Assembly: GCA_018238155.1 (NCBI GenBank)
Contig: JABCTZ010000007.1
Span: 1 to 64,000 of the forward strand
Source: Candidatus Heimdallarchaeota archaeon
GTDB lineage: Archaea; Asgardarchaeota; Heimdallarchaeia; JABLTI01
Reading direction: 5' to 3'
DNA: 64,000 bases
Shown piece by piece: positions 33,678 to 42,501 of the stretch (position 1 is its first letter; each line of letters begins with the position of its first letter). The position numbers were made by a program, and so were the translations under genes. Under the pieces are notes generated by a model. It was not told the DNA's origin. It saw only the letters and a program-made list of their open reading frames with translations, and made no database searches.

Positions 33678-34391
33678 ATGAAAGCGAATCCATCAAAACA
33701 GTATGATGATATGGCAGAGCTTTATGCTCTGAAGAATGAATCCAGCTTACATAATGCTTTGTATGAGCGTCCTGCCACAAAAGCAATAATGCCCGATATT
33801 AAAGGTAAAAAAGTATTTGATGCTGGGTGTGGTACTGGAAATTTAACAGAGTGGTTAGTGGCTCAAGGTGCAGATGTTATTGCTTGTGACATTAGTGACG
33901 AAATGGTCAAATATACAAAAAAACGGTTGGGTGACAGGGCACAAGTTCGAGTAGCCGATCTTGGTAAACCACTTGATTTCATTAAAGATAATTCTATAGA
34001 TGTTATTGTATCATCACTTGTTCTTCATTATATCCGTAATTGGTTAAACGTCTTCACAGAATTTAGTCGTATTCTTAAGAAGAATGGCTATGTAGTTTTT
34101 TCAACACATCATCCTCATGCTGATTGGCACTGGTTCAATAAACCCAATTACTTTAAAAAAGAACTTTATAGTGAATCTTGGATCATTAATGGGAAACCTT
34201 ATCCTGTTAGTTTCTATCATAGAACTTTGGCAAGTATGTTTGCAATTTTCAGAAAAACTGGATTTTTTGTTGATATTCTTTTGGAACCTTTACCTATAAA
34301 AGAAGCAAAAGAAAAAGATCCTGAAATATATGAACGACTTTTAACTAATCCACATTTCATTTTCTTTCGGATGATAAAGAATCCTTCATAA
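33678..34391 (+). CDS. Class I SAM-dependent methyltransferase
   Basis: 237 residues with a Rossmann-type methyltransferase fold. Motif I is FDAGCGTGNL (about 43-52), the acidic residue of motif II is in VIACDISDEM, and post-motif sequences are IDVIVSSLVLHYI and LKKNGYVVFSTHHP. The pattern is that of UbiE/Methyltransf_11 small-molecule methyltransferases. I chose ATG 33678 because GTGAT (33663-33667) then acts as ribosome binding site; the GTG itself is an in-frame alternative. The gene stands alone and is divergent from the membrane-protein gene upstream. The substrate is not deducible. Confidence 0.85.
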   Translation: MKANPSKQYDDMAELYALKNESSLHNALYERPATKAIMPDIKGKKVFDAGCGTGNLTEWLVAQGADVIACDISDEMVKYTKKRLGDRAQVRVADLGKPLDFIKDNSIDVIVSSLVLHYIRNWLNVFTEFSRILKKNGYVVFSTHHPHADWHWFNKPNYFKKELYSESWIINGKPYPVSFYHRTLASMFAIFRKTGFFVDILLEPLPIKEAKEKDPEIYERLLTNPHFIFFRMIKNPS

Positions 34392-34642
34392 ATCTGTAAA
34401 TGTGTCACTTGCTATCAATACTATTTTAAAAATCGGTCCAAGTGATTTCTTAATTTAGATTTTTTTTTAATCTCTCGAAAAATAAAAATGATATTTTTTG
34501 AAATAAAAGTAAAAAAAAGCGAAATTTCGTAATGCTTCCTTTATAGAAGAAGCCTATACTAAATCCTTTTCTTAAGATAAATTATTAATTCCTCTGAAAT
34601 CTAAATACTTGTGTGAGGAATTTGTGTAGAAACTCATTATTA

Positions 34643-35320
34643 TTATTCAACTAGTTCCGATTGTGTCATTTTGAATATTTTATTATCCAATTTTTCAGCT
34701 TCTTTCATTAATTTTTTCGCAACACGTTTTGATGATCGAAGATTTAATCGATATAGGTTTTCTTTCGAAATTCCGCCGTTTGTTCTTCTCTCAGTTTTGA
34801 TGTAGTTTACATTTTCTAGTGTTCTTCGTTTGTTCTTTCCACTATAGAGAAAAGGTCTGATAAAACTGGCAATACCCATATCGGCTAAGAGATCTGCATC
34901 CTGTAAGATTTTCAATTCATCAGAGCGAATCATATCTACTTTGCTTGGTCTATCATCGTGATGTTTTACAAGGTCAACAACTTTTTCGATAAAATCGTTC
35001 TCAAACTTTCCTTGTTTAGTTAAGATTTCACGAGTCAATTTGGCTCCATAAATGGGGTGATCATCCCATTCCTTTTTGATTTTCTCTTCTGTATTTAGTT
35101 TTGTTTTACCAATATCGTGGAAAATTGCTGCTGTTAGGATTACTTCTTTTTCAATGCTTGCTTTTGATTTTCTGATTAAATCTTTGCAAGTCTCAAAAAC
35201 ACGTAAGGTAAAGAATGTTTCATCCCACTGTCCATAATAAAAGTGTTCTGTATTGGAATAGAGATCACAAACGATTTCGTACAATTTTTTGTAATCGGGG
35301 GGTGGCATTAAAATCTCCAT
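34643..35320 (-). CDS. HD-domain phosphohydrolase
   Basis: 225 residues. The metal site of the HD superfamily is visible as HDIGKTK (about 67-73) and VKHHDDRP (about 119-126), followed by a conserved DADLLADMG segment. Such proteins hydrolyse nucleotides or cyclic nucleotides. The first histidine of the classical H...HD...D pattern is not obvious before residue 60, so one metal ligand may differ. AAAGGATC precedes the ATG at 35320. It is divergent from the membrane-protein gene at 35480. The exact substrate is unknown. Confidence 0.8.
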   Translation of the reverse strand: MEILMPPPDYKKLYEIVCDLYSNTEHFYYGQWDETFFTLRVFETCKDLIRKSKASIEKEVILTAAIFHDIGKTKLNTEEKIKKEWDDHPIYGAKLTREILTKQGKFENDFIEKVVDLVKHHDDRPSKVDMIRSDELKILQDADLLADMGIASFIRPFLYSGKNKRRTLENVNYIKTERRTNGGISKENLYRLNLRSSKRVAKKLMKEAEKLDNKIFKMTQSELVE

Positions 35321-35479
35321 TGATCCTTTGAAAAGGTTCTACCTACTTAATTATTAGGTGTTAGAAGTTAAATCTCTATCTTTTTAGACTTTTTGCTTAC
35401 AAACGATTTATTATTCTTGATTTCTCCCTTAAGAAACTTTTTTTATCATGAAGCTTACACTTTTGCATGGTGAAATTCT

Positions 35480-36307
35480 ATGTCCGAAACAGAAATAGAA
35501 TCCGAAATTGAAACTGAAGAAGCTCCTATACAGCCAGCTTCTAATTCAAATGAACATGTGAAAATACAAACTGTTTATGTTGATAGAGATATTGATCAAG
35601 AGGATGATAAGGGAAAGGAATACAAAGATAGAATGGTAATTCGTTCATATTCCTCAATGATTTTATTTATCCCCTCATTCATTACTGCTCTTATTTGCGG
35701 TATTGTTCAAATGAGTATAGACCTCTCATCAAAAGCTTTGCCTTATCCAGAGGCAAGTACAGGATCAGGATATGGGAATATAATTGGTATTATATTCTTA
35801 GTTATTTTCTCGTTAAATCTTATTCTGATTGCATTCGACTTTGATCGTGCAACAACTATTATTCTTGCTATTCTTTTTGTTGCTTTGATTGCTGTAATCT
35901 TACTTGTAAATGCATACACTGGCTTTCTTACAAGTGGCAATGGACCTAGTGTTGAAATGAGTATTTATTTCTCCTTTTGGGTTTACTATATTTTTGCTGC
36001 ATTATTGTTCTTTATCTTAGCATTCACTATGATTAGTGCCCTATTCAATTATTATATTGTTGAAGGAAACGAATTATTACATCACAAAGGATTTGGTGGA
36101 GGTATTGAACGATTTCCAGCATCCGATATGTCCATTGTGAAGGAATTCCCTGATCTAATTGAATTACTTATTTTCCGCTCCGGTACACTTATTTTAACTC
36201 CTATACGAACTAACAGAGCAATTGTCTTGAAGAATGTGATGCGTATCAACAAGAAAGTCAATGATATGAATGAGATTCTTTCTCGAGTAAAAGTTGATAT
36301 TAACTAG
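35480..36307 (+). CDS. Membrane protein with acidic N-terminus and a PH-like C-terminal domain
   Basis: 275 residues. The first ~55 are acidic and probably disordered (many Glu and Asp). Four membrane helices follow (about 57-80, 95-115, 118-140 and 158-188). The last ~85 residues look like a small beta-rich domain similar to bacterial PH domains (YYIVEGNELLHHKGFGGG, LLIFRSGTLILTP) and end in a helix. Such PH-like modules bind membranes or proteins. No enzyme motif is present. A hairpin terminator overlaps the stop codon. It precedes the heat-shock locus but is separated from it by that terminator. Confidence 0.6.
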   Translation: MSETEIESEIETEEAPIQPASNSNEHVKIQTVYVDRDIDQEDDKGKEYKDRMVIRSYSSMILFIPSFITALICGIVQMSIDLSSKALPYPEASTGSGYGNIIGIIFLVIFSLNLILIAFDFDRATTIILAILFVALIAVILLVNAYTGFLTSGNGPSVEMSIYFSFWVYYIFAALLFFILAFTMISALFNYYIVEGNELLHHKGFGGGIERFPASDMSIVKEFPDLIELLIFRSGTLILTPIRTNRAIVLKNVMRINKKVNDMNEILSRVKVDIN

Positions 36308-36335
36308 TTGTTGGCTTTTTCTAACAACTTTTTTC
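36305..36335 (+). terminator. Hairpin plus T-tract terminator
   Basis: An inverted repeat AGTTGTT/AACAACT (36305-36311 and 36323-36329) is followed by a T-run, at the end of the PH-like membrane protein gene. Confidence 0.55.
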
Positions 36336-36397
36336 TCATTTTTTTCTCTTAATTTAGCCTTTTTTTCACTATCCATTTTTCAATCAATATGATAAGG

Positions 36398-36406
36398 TTT
36401 AAATAT
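36398..36406 (+). promoter_or_regulatory. TATA box of hsp20
   Basis: TTTAAATAT preceded by purines (GATAAGG) lies about 100 nt before the hsp20 ATG. The expected transcription start, about 25-28 nt downstream, falls near 36428, directly before the palindrome at 36436. Confidence 0.5.
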
Positions 36407-36435
36407 TGCTTAGATAGTTGTTTTACTATTAACTT

Positions 36436-36456
36436 TTTAGTGAGTAACTCACTAAA
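36436..36456 (+). promoter_or_regulatory. Palindromic operator in front of hsp20
   Basis: TTTAGTGAG and CTCACTAAA form a perfect 9-bp inverted repeat around TAA. It lies just downstream of the predicted transcription start, where a repressor would block initiation or elongation. In Pyrococcus the heat-shock repressor Phr binds at the equivalent place of hsp20, and a Phr-like protein is encoded 3 kb downstream here. The link between the two is inference. Confidence 0.65.
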
Positions 36457-36505
36457 CTGTGAGAAAAAGAACCTTGCAAAAAAGTTGTAAAATGAGGTAA
36501 TAATA

Positions 36506-37090
36506 ATGTCCTGGAGACGAAAAAAAGACGATGAATATGAGAAATGGAAGGAAATGTTTCCATGGTTGCCTTTTGATTTATTCGAAAATAGTGGATTCTT
36601 TAATGATGAATTCATTGCACAACTAATGGAAGAAGTAAATAAAATGATGGAACATTTTGATGCTTCGGACCCGGAAGCATTTAGAAAGAAAATGGGTCCA
36701 CTCACATGGGGATGGAATATGAGTATAGGTCCAGATGGGAAACCCGTTTTCAAAGAATTTGGAAATGTAAAACCATCAATAAAAGGGGCTCCTGTTGCAT
36801 CAAAAGATCGTGAACCACTTGTTGATATCTTCATAGAAGACAAGGTTGTTCGAGCAATTGTAGAACTTCCTGGAGTGTCCAAAAATGAAGTCAATGTCAA
36901 AACTACAGAGTCAAAAATTATTATCAGTGCAATAGGTCCTGATCGAAACTACTCTTGCGAACGAGAATTATCTGTAAAGATTAATCCGAAAACAGCTGTT
37001 GCGAAATATCGTAATGGAATCTTAGAATTAACTGTTGACAGAAAAGAACCAGCCAAAGTTGAGCCGGGATTTGAAGTAAAGATTGAATAG
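36506..37090 (+). CDS. hsp20: Small heat-shock protein, Hsp20/alpha-crystallin family
   Basis: 194 residues: an N-terminal region of about 95 residues rich in Trp, Phe, Met and charged residues, then an alpha-crystallin domain (about 105-190) with PLVDIFIEDKVVRAIVELPG, a GILELTVDRKE strand and the usual strand order. Such proteins form oligomers and hold unfolding proteins without ATP. The ATG has GAGGTAATA upstream. The C-terminal IxI motif is weak (FEVKIE). The gene stands directly before cdc48 and has an operator-like palindrome at its promoter, so heat-shock control is likely. Confidence 0.88.
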   Translation: MSWRRKKDDEYEKWKEMFPWLPFDLFENSGFFNDEFIAQLMEEVNKMMEHFDASDPEAFRKKMGPLTWGWNMSIGPDGKPVFKEFGNVKPSIKGAPVASKDREPLVDIFIEDKVVRAIVELPGVSKNEVNVKTTESKIIISAIGPDRNYSCERELSVKINPKTAVAKYRNGILELTVDRKEPAKVEPGFEVKIE

Positions 37091-37149
37091 AATCTTTACT
37101 TTTATGAATTATTTAGTTACGTTTTACAAATATAATGGAGATGTATGAT

Positions 37150-39393
37150 ATGTCATCTACTGGAATAAAAGATACAAATAGTGATAAATTAATACGTTTG
37201 CGGGTGTCAGATTCACAGTACAGAGATGTAGGCAAAGGTTTAGCTAGAATTGGACATTCAGTTATGAAACAATTGGGATTATCCGCAGGAGATATTATAG
37301 AAGTAGTTGGAAAAACACGAACAGCTGCAAAAGTATGGCCTGGTTATCCTGAAGATGAGAAAAAAGGAATCATCAGAATAGATGGTACTATTAGGTTAAA
37401 TTCGGGAGTAAAGCTAGACGAATTTGTTACAATAAAACCAATAAAACCTCCAACTGGGACCAAAGTGGTCGTTGCACCAACACAAAAAATCAGAGGGGAA
37501 CTTGATGGAAAGTTTCTTCTACAAATTCTTAATGGTCGACCTGTTTCTATAGGCGATCAAATTAGAATTCAAATACTTGGAGGAAATCAAATTGTTTTCA
37601 AAGTTGCAAGAGTTTCTCCTAAACAGATAAATACAGTTATTGTTTCAGAGAAAACATCTATCGATTTACGGTCTGCTCCCATAGCTACTGAGGATCAAAA
37701 AATAGCTCAAATTAGCTATGAGGATATTGGTGGATTGGAAGATGTTATTCAGAAACTTCGTGAAATGATTGAGCTTCCTTTGAGATATCCAGAAATCTTT
37801 GAAAAGCTTGGTGTAGAAGCTCCAAAAGGATTGCTTTTATACGGTCCACCTGGTACTGGTAAAACAATGTTAGCTAAAGCTGTTGCTGGTGAAACAGATT
37901 GTCACTTTATACACTTAAGTGGTCCAGAGATAATGTCGAAATTTTACGGTGAAAGTGAAGCCAATATACGCGGTGTCTTCAAAGAAGCAGAAGATAATGC
38001 TCCATCTATAATTTTCATTGATGAAATTGATGCAATTGCTCCAAAACGCGAGGAAGTAACTGGTGAGGTTGAACGAAGGGTTGTTGCCCAATTACTTGCA
38101 TTGATGGATGGTCTCCAGAGCCGTGGACAAGTTGTTGTTATTGCTGCTACAAACAGACCCAATTCTATTGATCCGGCATTAAGACGTGGAGGTAGATTTG
38201 ATCGTGAAATCGAAATCGGTGTGCCTGACACCGAAGGTCGATTTGATATACTTCAAATTCATACGCGAGGAATGCCTCTTTCAGAAGATTTTGATTTGGA
38301 ACGAGTTGCAAAAGTTACACACGGTTTTGTAGGTGCAGATATGGCTGCTCTTGTAAAAGAAGCAGCAATGAGTGCTTTACGAAACATTTTGCCGAAAATT
38401 GATTGGCAAGATGAAACAGTACCACCTGAAATATTACGAGAAATTGAAGTCACGCAGGCTGATTTTCAAAATGCTTTGGCGATGGTAGAACCCTCTGCTT
38501 TGCGTGAAGTATTTATTGAAAAACCTGATGTCACTTGGGATCAAGTTGGTGGCTTAGATGACGCTATTCGACAATTAAAAGAAGCAATAGAATGGCCAAT
38601 TAAATATCCTGAAGTTTTTGCCGCAGCTGGTGTGGAACCACCAAAAGGAATACTTTTATTTGGTCCACCTGGGACAGGTAAAACTCTTTTAGCAAAAGCA
38701 GTCGCAACAGAGAGTGAAACCAACTTCATTAGTATAAAAGGACCCGAAATGCTTAGTAAATGGGTTGGTGAATCAGAAAAAGCTATTCGAGAAATTTTCC
38801 GTAAAGCACGGCAATCTGCGCCTTGTATTATCTTTATGGATGAAGTTGATAGCATTACTCCTCGACGTGGAGGATCTGGTGAAAATAATGTTACTGAACG
38901 TGTCGTTAGCCAATTACTAACTGAAATTGATGGTTTGTCAAAGCTAAAGAATGTGGTAGTTATCATGGCAACTAATCGACCAGATATTATTGATCCTGCA
39001 ATCTTACGACCTGGAAGAACCGATCGTTACATTGGTATTGATTTACCAAATTTAAAAGATAGAAAAGCGATTTTCAAAATACATACTCAAAATATGCCCT
39101 TAGCAAGTACTGTAAACCTCAGTACTCTTGCTAAAGAAACTGAAGGATTTACCGGAGCTGATATTGCTTCACTGGTAAAGGAAACAGGCATGTTAGCAGT
39201 TAGAGATTTTATTACCAATTCAATGACACAAGAAGAAGCCATTGAGAAACTTTCAAAGAAGGAATTTAAAATTTCTCAAAAACTATTCGAACAAGCTTTA
39301 GTAAAAATCCACAAAGGAACACAAGAAGATTTGAAGAGATATCGTGGTATAAATGAAAAGTTTAAGGATGGCGAAGTTTCAACTTTCATTTAG
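37150..39393 (+). CDS. cdc48: CDC48/VCP-type AAA+ ATPase
   Basis: 747 residues in the family's full architecture: an N-terminal double-psi-barrel/substrate domain (about 10-185), D1 ATPase with GPPGTGKT (about 231), [12 protein letters not shown] and an arginine-finger region, and D2 ATPase with GPPGTGKT (about 505), [12 protein letters not shown] and RPGRTDR. It forms hexamers that unfold proteins with ATP, often delivering them to the proteasome. I chose ATG 37150 because GGAGATG sits 6-9 nt upstream; an ATG at 37135 is in frame. The C-terminus (EVSTFI) lacks a clear HbYX proteasome-docking end. It sits between hsp20 and the Phr-like regulator. Confidence 0.95.
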   Translation: MSSTGIKDTNSDKLIRLRVSDSQYRDVGKGLARIGHSVMKQLGLSAGDIIEVVGKTRTAAKVWPGYPEDEKKGIIRIDGTIRLNSGVKLDEFVTIKPIKPPTGTKVVVAPTQKIRGELDGKFLLQILNGRPVSIGDQIRIQILGGNQIVFKVARVSPKQINTVIVSEKTSIDLRSAPIATEDQKIAQISYEDIGGLEDVIQKLREMIELPLRYPEIFEKLGVEAPKGLLLYGPPGTGKTMLAKAVAGETDCHFIHLSGPEIMSKFYGESEANIRGVFKEAEDNAPSIIFIDEIDAIAPKREEVTGEVERRVVAQLLALMDGLQSRGQVVVIAATNRPNSIDPALRRGGRFDREIEIGVPDTEGRFDILQIHTRGMPLSEDFDLERVAKVTHGFVGADMAALVKEAAMSALRNILPKIDWQDETVPPEILREIEVTQADFQNALAMVEPSALREVFIEKPDVTWDQVGGLDDAIRQLKEAIEWPIKYPEVFAAAGVEPPKGILLFGPPGTGKTLLAKAVATESETNFISIKGPEMLSKWVGESEKAIREIFRKARQSAPCIIFMDEVDSITPRRGGSGENNVTERVVSQLLTEIDGLSKLKNVVVIMATNRPDIIDPAILRPGRTDRYIGIDLPNLKDRKAIFKIHTQNMPLASTVNLSTLAKETEGFTGADIASLVKETGMLAVRDFITNSMTQEEAIEKLSKKEFKISQKLFEQALVKIHKGTQEDLKRYRGINEKFKDGEVSTFI

Positions 39394-39455
39394 ATTGAGT
39401 GGAACTAAGAAATATACAATGACATAAATATTGAATAAAAGAAAAAAGTAAAGAG

Positions 39456-40163
39456 ATGGTGAAAATGACTGATACTGATCAGATATTCTTGGCTCTAAAG
39501 AGTGGAACAAGGAGAAAAATACTTTCTATGCTTGCATCAGAACCAATGTACCTTTCCCAATTATCATTTCAACTCAAGCTAGGTCAACAAGCCATTTTCA
39601 GACATCTTCAATTACTTGAAACAGCTGGTTTACTTGAATCTGATTTCAAAGATGCCGGTCAGGGTGCTCCTCGTAGATACTATTCAATTGCAAGAGCTGT
39701 ACGAGTTGAAGTGCAGATTTCTCCTGAAATGTTTGATGTTGGTTTGTTTGACGTTCCAAAAATAGATATACAAACACCTGAGGATTTTCCTGAACTTGAT
39801 GAAATAGTTCAAAAATGTGCTGAATTAGTAAAACAACCACATTCCAAAGCTAAACTTTCGGAATACAGTGAATTGTTGAAGAAACTTGGTGTAGAACTTC
39901 AAGATATAAATGTAGCAAAATCAATTGCAGAAGCAACATATTCCAACATACGTCACCAAATTCGTTCAATTTCTTACGAGCTGCTTCCTCAACGAATGGA
40001 TCAACGCATAGTTCAAACACTAGCTTCTCGAGGCGGCGTAATAGAAATTAAAAACTTGTCTATTATCCTCCATATTTCTGAAGTAACTTTAAATGAGCGT
40101 TTAATTGAATTGGAAAAGTATGGGTTGCTTCAAATAATTAAGAATAAAGTAAGTCTTGCTTAA
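39456..40163 (+). CDS. Phr-like (ArsR-type) winged-helix heat-shock regulator
   Basis: 235 residues. The N-terminal winged helix (about 8-75) carries SGTRRKILSMLASEPMYLSQ, then GQQAIFRHLQLLETAGLLES and GAPRRYYSI. This is the same layout I recall for the archaeal heat-shock repressor Phr (GQxAxxxHLxxLExAGLIES...RPRKYY). A helical middle and a second short winged-helix-like segment (about 190-235) follow. A TATA-like ATAAATATT at 39424-39432 would give a leaderless or nearly leaderless transcript. In Pyrococcus, Phr controls hsp20, an AAA+ ATPase gene and itself; here the three gene types are adjacent. The assignment to Phr is inference from motif and context. Confidence 0.75.
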   Translation: MVKMTDTDQIFLALKSGTRRKILSMLASEPMYLSQLSFQLKLGQQAIFRHLQLLETAGLLESDFKDAGQGAPRRYYSIARAVRVEVQISPEMFDVGLFDVPKIDIQTPEDFPELDEIVQKCAELVKQPHSKAKLSEYSELLKKLGVELQDINVAKSIAEATYSNIRHQIRSISYELLPQRMDQRIVQTLASRGGVIEIKNLSIILHISEVTLNERLIELEKYGLLQIIKNKVSLA

Positions 40164-40183
40164 TCTTTTTAAGCAATTTATTT
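40156..40183 (+). terminator. Hairpin terminator after the Phr-like gene
   Basis: A perfect 8-bp inverted repeat TTGCTTAA/TTAAGCAA (40156-40163 and 40169-40176) overlaps the stop codon and is followed by pyrimidine/T-rich sequence. Confidence 0.6.
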
Positions 40184-40262
40184 CCCCTTTTTTTCCTCAA
40201 AGAATCGTTATAAACGAATTTTTTTTAAATGCGAATAATATAGAACGCATAAGTGATTTAAT

Positions 40263-41003
40263 TTGTCTTTCGCACTTATTTGGCCTTTCTTTATTTCACC
40301 TATAATTGGTTTTCTTATTGGCGGTATCCCAACAGCATACATTGTTAGTAAAAGCGTTGCTGGTATAGATCCTAGAGAATTTGGTTCGGGTTCTGTAAGC
40401 ACAAGAAATACAATTCGCGCCGCGGGATTGTGGCCGTGGGGCACAATAACTTTTTCTGTTGATATTATAAAAGGAGCCCTTGCAGTAGCAATAGTTGAGT
40501 ACCTTATTGCACCAATTGTAGAAACTAGTTCAGAAGGGTTTTATACACAATTTTATGTAATACTCTGTGCAATTGCAGCAGTTGCTGGGCATTGTTGGAT
40601 GCCATATCTAGGATTTAAAGGCGGTAAAGGTTTAGGTACCTGTTTAGGATTATTTGTCTATATTTATTGGTCTACAGCTATATTCTGGATGTTTGCTGTT
40701 TTCATCATGATACGTGTAAGTGGTTTTTCTGGTATTGGTGCTTGTTGGGCGTTAATTTTCATTTCACCATTTTGGTATCTAATTGACACTATATCTGCAT
40801 CATTGGGTTTAACCGATTTATTCTTAGCATTTTGGCCTCATATTTATTTTACAAATGGGCAACTTGGATGGCCTTTTATTCTTCTATATGCTCTAGGTGT
40901 GTGGTTAGTGATAACCATAAGACATTTTCCCGAATTTAGGAAAATTAAACGCGGAGAAACGAAAGCTTGGAATAGCCTAAAAACCACTGAAATGTTAAAA
41001 TAA
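40263..41003 (+). CDS. plsY: PlsY-like acyl-phosphate glycerol-3-phosphate acyltransferase
   Basis: 246 residues with five to seven membrane helices. The three PlsY signatures are present: EFGSGSVSTRNTIRAAG (G3P-binding loop; the family usually has GSGNxGATN), VDIIKGA (DxxKG) and GHCWMPYLGFKGGKG (the GHxxP...FKGGKG motif). The enzyme joins an acyl group from acyl phosphate to sn-glycerol-3-phosphate, the first step of bacterial-type ester lipids. That is unusual for archaea but has been noted in Asgard genomes. The start is TTG 40263 with AGTGATT upstream. The asparagine change in the first motif could alter specificity. Confidence 0.8.
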   Translation: MSFALIWPFFISPIIGFLIGGIPTAYIVSKSVAGIDPREFGSGSVSTRNTIRAAGLWPWGTITFSVDIIKGALAVAIVEYLIAPIVETSSEGFYTQFYVILCAIAAVAGHCWMPYLGFKGGKGLGTCLGLFVYIYWSTAIFWMFAVFIMIRVSGFSGIGACWALIFISPFWYLIDTISASLGLTDLFLAFWPHIYFTNGQLGWPFILLYALGVWLVITIRHFPEFRKIKRGETKAWNSLKTTEMLK

Positions 41004-41007
41004 GAAA

Positions 41008-41042
41008 GTTACCTTGTTTGTGAGGTATCTTCTCTCTCTTTT
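41008..41042 (+). terminator. Hairpin terminator after plsY
   Basis: GTTACCT (41008-41014) and AGGTATC (41023-41029) pair at six of seven positions and are followed by a T/C-rich tract. Confidence 0.5.
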
Positions 41043-41141
41043 TTCCTTCAAATATTCAATCATGCAATACTATTTTTTGAAAAGTCTTTAATAGTAATGA
41101 ATATTGTTCTATTAATTAACAGTCTTGTGGAGAATTACAGA

Positions 41142-41588
41142 ATGCCTAAAGAGCACAAATTTGGAACAACGAGAAAATACAGACGAGTATTCTTCTTATC
41201 ATTAGTTACTTTTGGAATTTATTATATTATATACCAATATTGGATATTCCAAGATTTTGAGGAACACCACGAGAAAGCGTTTGATACAGAACCAAGATCT
41301 TATCCTTTGATAATCAACCCCACCACTATGTTGATTTTCCTGTTCATTTTCCCATTCTATCCAATTTATATCAAATATACTCTTCTTTACGATCATATTC
41401 GCACTTCACGCATCCAAAGTCCAGAAAATTGTTCTATTGGAATTAAAGCTGTTCTCTCATTTGTTATTCTCGGGATTTGTACAATTGGAATTGCTCCTAT
41501 CTTAATTGAATCTCAGTGGCAAAGAGCATTTAACAAACATATCATTGCTCATGAACATCAGCAAGAAAAATTACCTGAGAGTAAATAA
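41142..41588 (+). CDS. DUF4234-like small membrane protein
   Basis: 148 residues from ATG 41142, which has GGAG 9 nt upstream; an ATG at 41097 is in frame but lacks such a site. Three hydrophobic segments are seen: FFLSLVTFGIYYIIYQYWI (about 16-34), a middle helix around PTTMLIFLFIFPFYPIY and a C-terminal helix around AVLSFVILGICTIGIAPI. The phrase TFGIYYIIY...WIF matches the common start of DUF4234/membrane proteins of unknown function. It lies one base upstream of the ftr start and so is in the same operon, but a link to C1 metabolism is unproven. Confidence 0.6.
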   Translation: MPKEHKFGTTRKYRRVFFLSLVTFGIYYIIYQYWIFQDFEEHHEKAFDTEPRSYPLIINPTTMLIFLFIFPFYPIYIKYTLLYDHIRTSRIQSPENCSIGIKAVLSFVILGICTIGIAPILIESQWQRAFNKHIIAHEHQQEKLPESK

Positions 41589-41589
41589 T

Positions 41590-42477
41590 ATGGTTCAAAC
41601 AAAAGTTGAAGATACTTTTTCTGAATGTTTTAAAATGCGTTATTCACGCATATTGATAACTGCAGCAGATTTAGAATTAGCATTAATTGCTGCAAATAAT
41701 ACAGTAGGTTTTGCTACAAGTATAATAATGTGTTCTGCAGAGGCAGGAATAGAACGAATTTTGAATCCAACCGAAACACCTGATGGAAGAACAGGAGTGA
41801 TAATTCAAATTTGGACTCAAAATAGCTCTAAAATGAAAGAAGTATTGTTAGCAAGGTTATCACAAAGTGCTCTTACAGCTCCCACAACAAATATCTTCAA
41901 TATGCTAGAAGATGGAGATAAATCAGATTCTATTGGTAAATTGATTTCCTATTTTGGTGATGGGCATCAGAAGAAAGTAACTCTTTTTGATAGAACAATG
42001 TGGGATATTCCTGTAATGGATGGTTCTTTTCTAATAGAGGAATCATTCCAAATGGGCAAAGGAATTGCTGGTGGAGTTTTGATTTTAATAGGTGAATCTG
42101 AAATGGATACACTTAACGCTGCAAGAGATGGAATAAAAGCACTACAAAATTCTAAAGCAAAAGCAATTACTGCATTTCCTGGTGGAATTTGCCGTGCAGG
42201 GTCAAAGATTGGTTCAAAATACTCATTTCTTAACGAGTCAACAAATCATAAATTCTGCCCCACTATTAAAGATAAAATTGATGATAGTTCACTTCCAAAA
42301 GAAGGTAAATGTGCTTATGAAATAGTCATTAACGCTATTAGCGTAGACGAAATGAAAATGGCTATGAGTAGTATAATTTCTGCTCTTAAGGATGATAAAA
42401 GACTATTGAAAATTACTAGCTCAAATTATGATGGAAAATTAGGTTCCATTAATATTCATTTGAAGGAACTTATTTGA
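41590..42477 (+). CDS. ftr: Formylmethanofuran:tetrahydromethanopterin formyltransferase
   Basis: 295 residues, the normal Ftr length. Family-specific stretches are VEDTFSECFKMRYSRILITA, GFATSIIMCSAEAGIE, ETPDGRTGV, LTAPTTNIF, FFGDG-like YFGDGHQ, FPGGI and CPTI...CAYEIVIN near the end. Ftr moves the formyl group between methanofuran and tetrahydromethanopterin in the archaeal C1/Wood-Ljungdahl branch, in the cytosol. The start ATG 41590 is one base after the preceding stop. Mch follows after 24 bp, so consecutive enzymes of one pathway are encoded together. No methanogenesis genes are in the window. Confidence 0.95.
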   Translation: MVQTKVEDTFSECFKMRYSRILITAADLELALIAANNTVGFATSIIMCSAEAGIERILNPTETPDGRTGVIIQIWTQNSSKMKEVLLARLSQSALTAPTTNIFNMLEDGDKSDSIGKLISYFGDGHQKKVTLFDRTMWDIPVMDGSFLIEESFQMGKGIAGGVLILIGESEMDTLNAARDGIKALQNSKAKAITAFPGGICRAGSKIGSKYSFLNESTNHKFCPTIKDKIDDSSLPKEGKCAYEIVINAISVDEMKMAMSSIISALKDDKRLLKITSSNYDGKLGSINIHLKELI

Positions 42478-42501
42478 TGATAAAAGAATGGTGGAATTAA
42501 G

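Noticed and set aside
37944..38966. Open frames opposite the cdc48 gene
   Set aside because: They are shadows of the strongly coding AAA+ domains on the plus strand.
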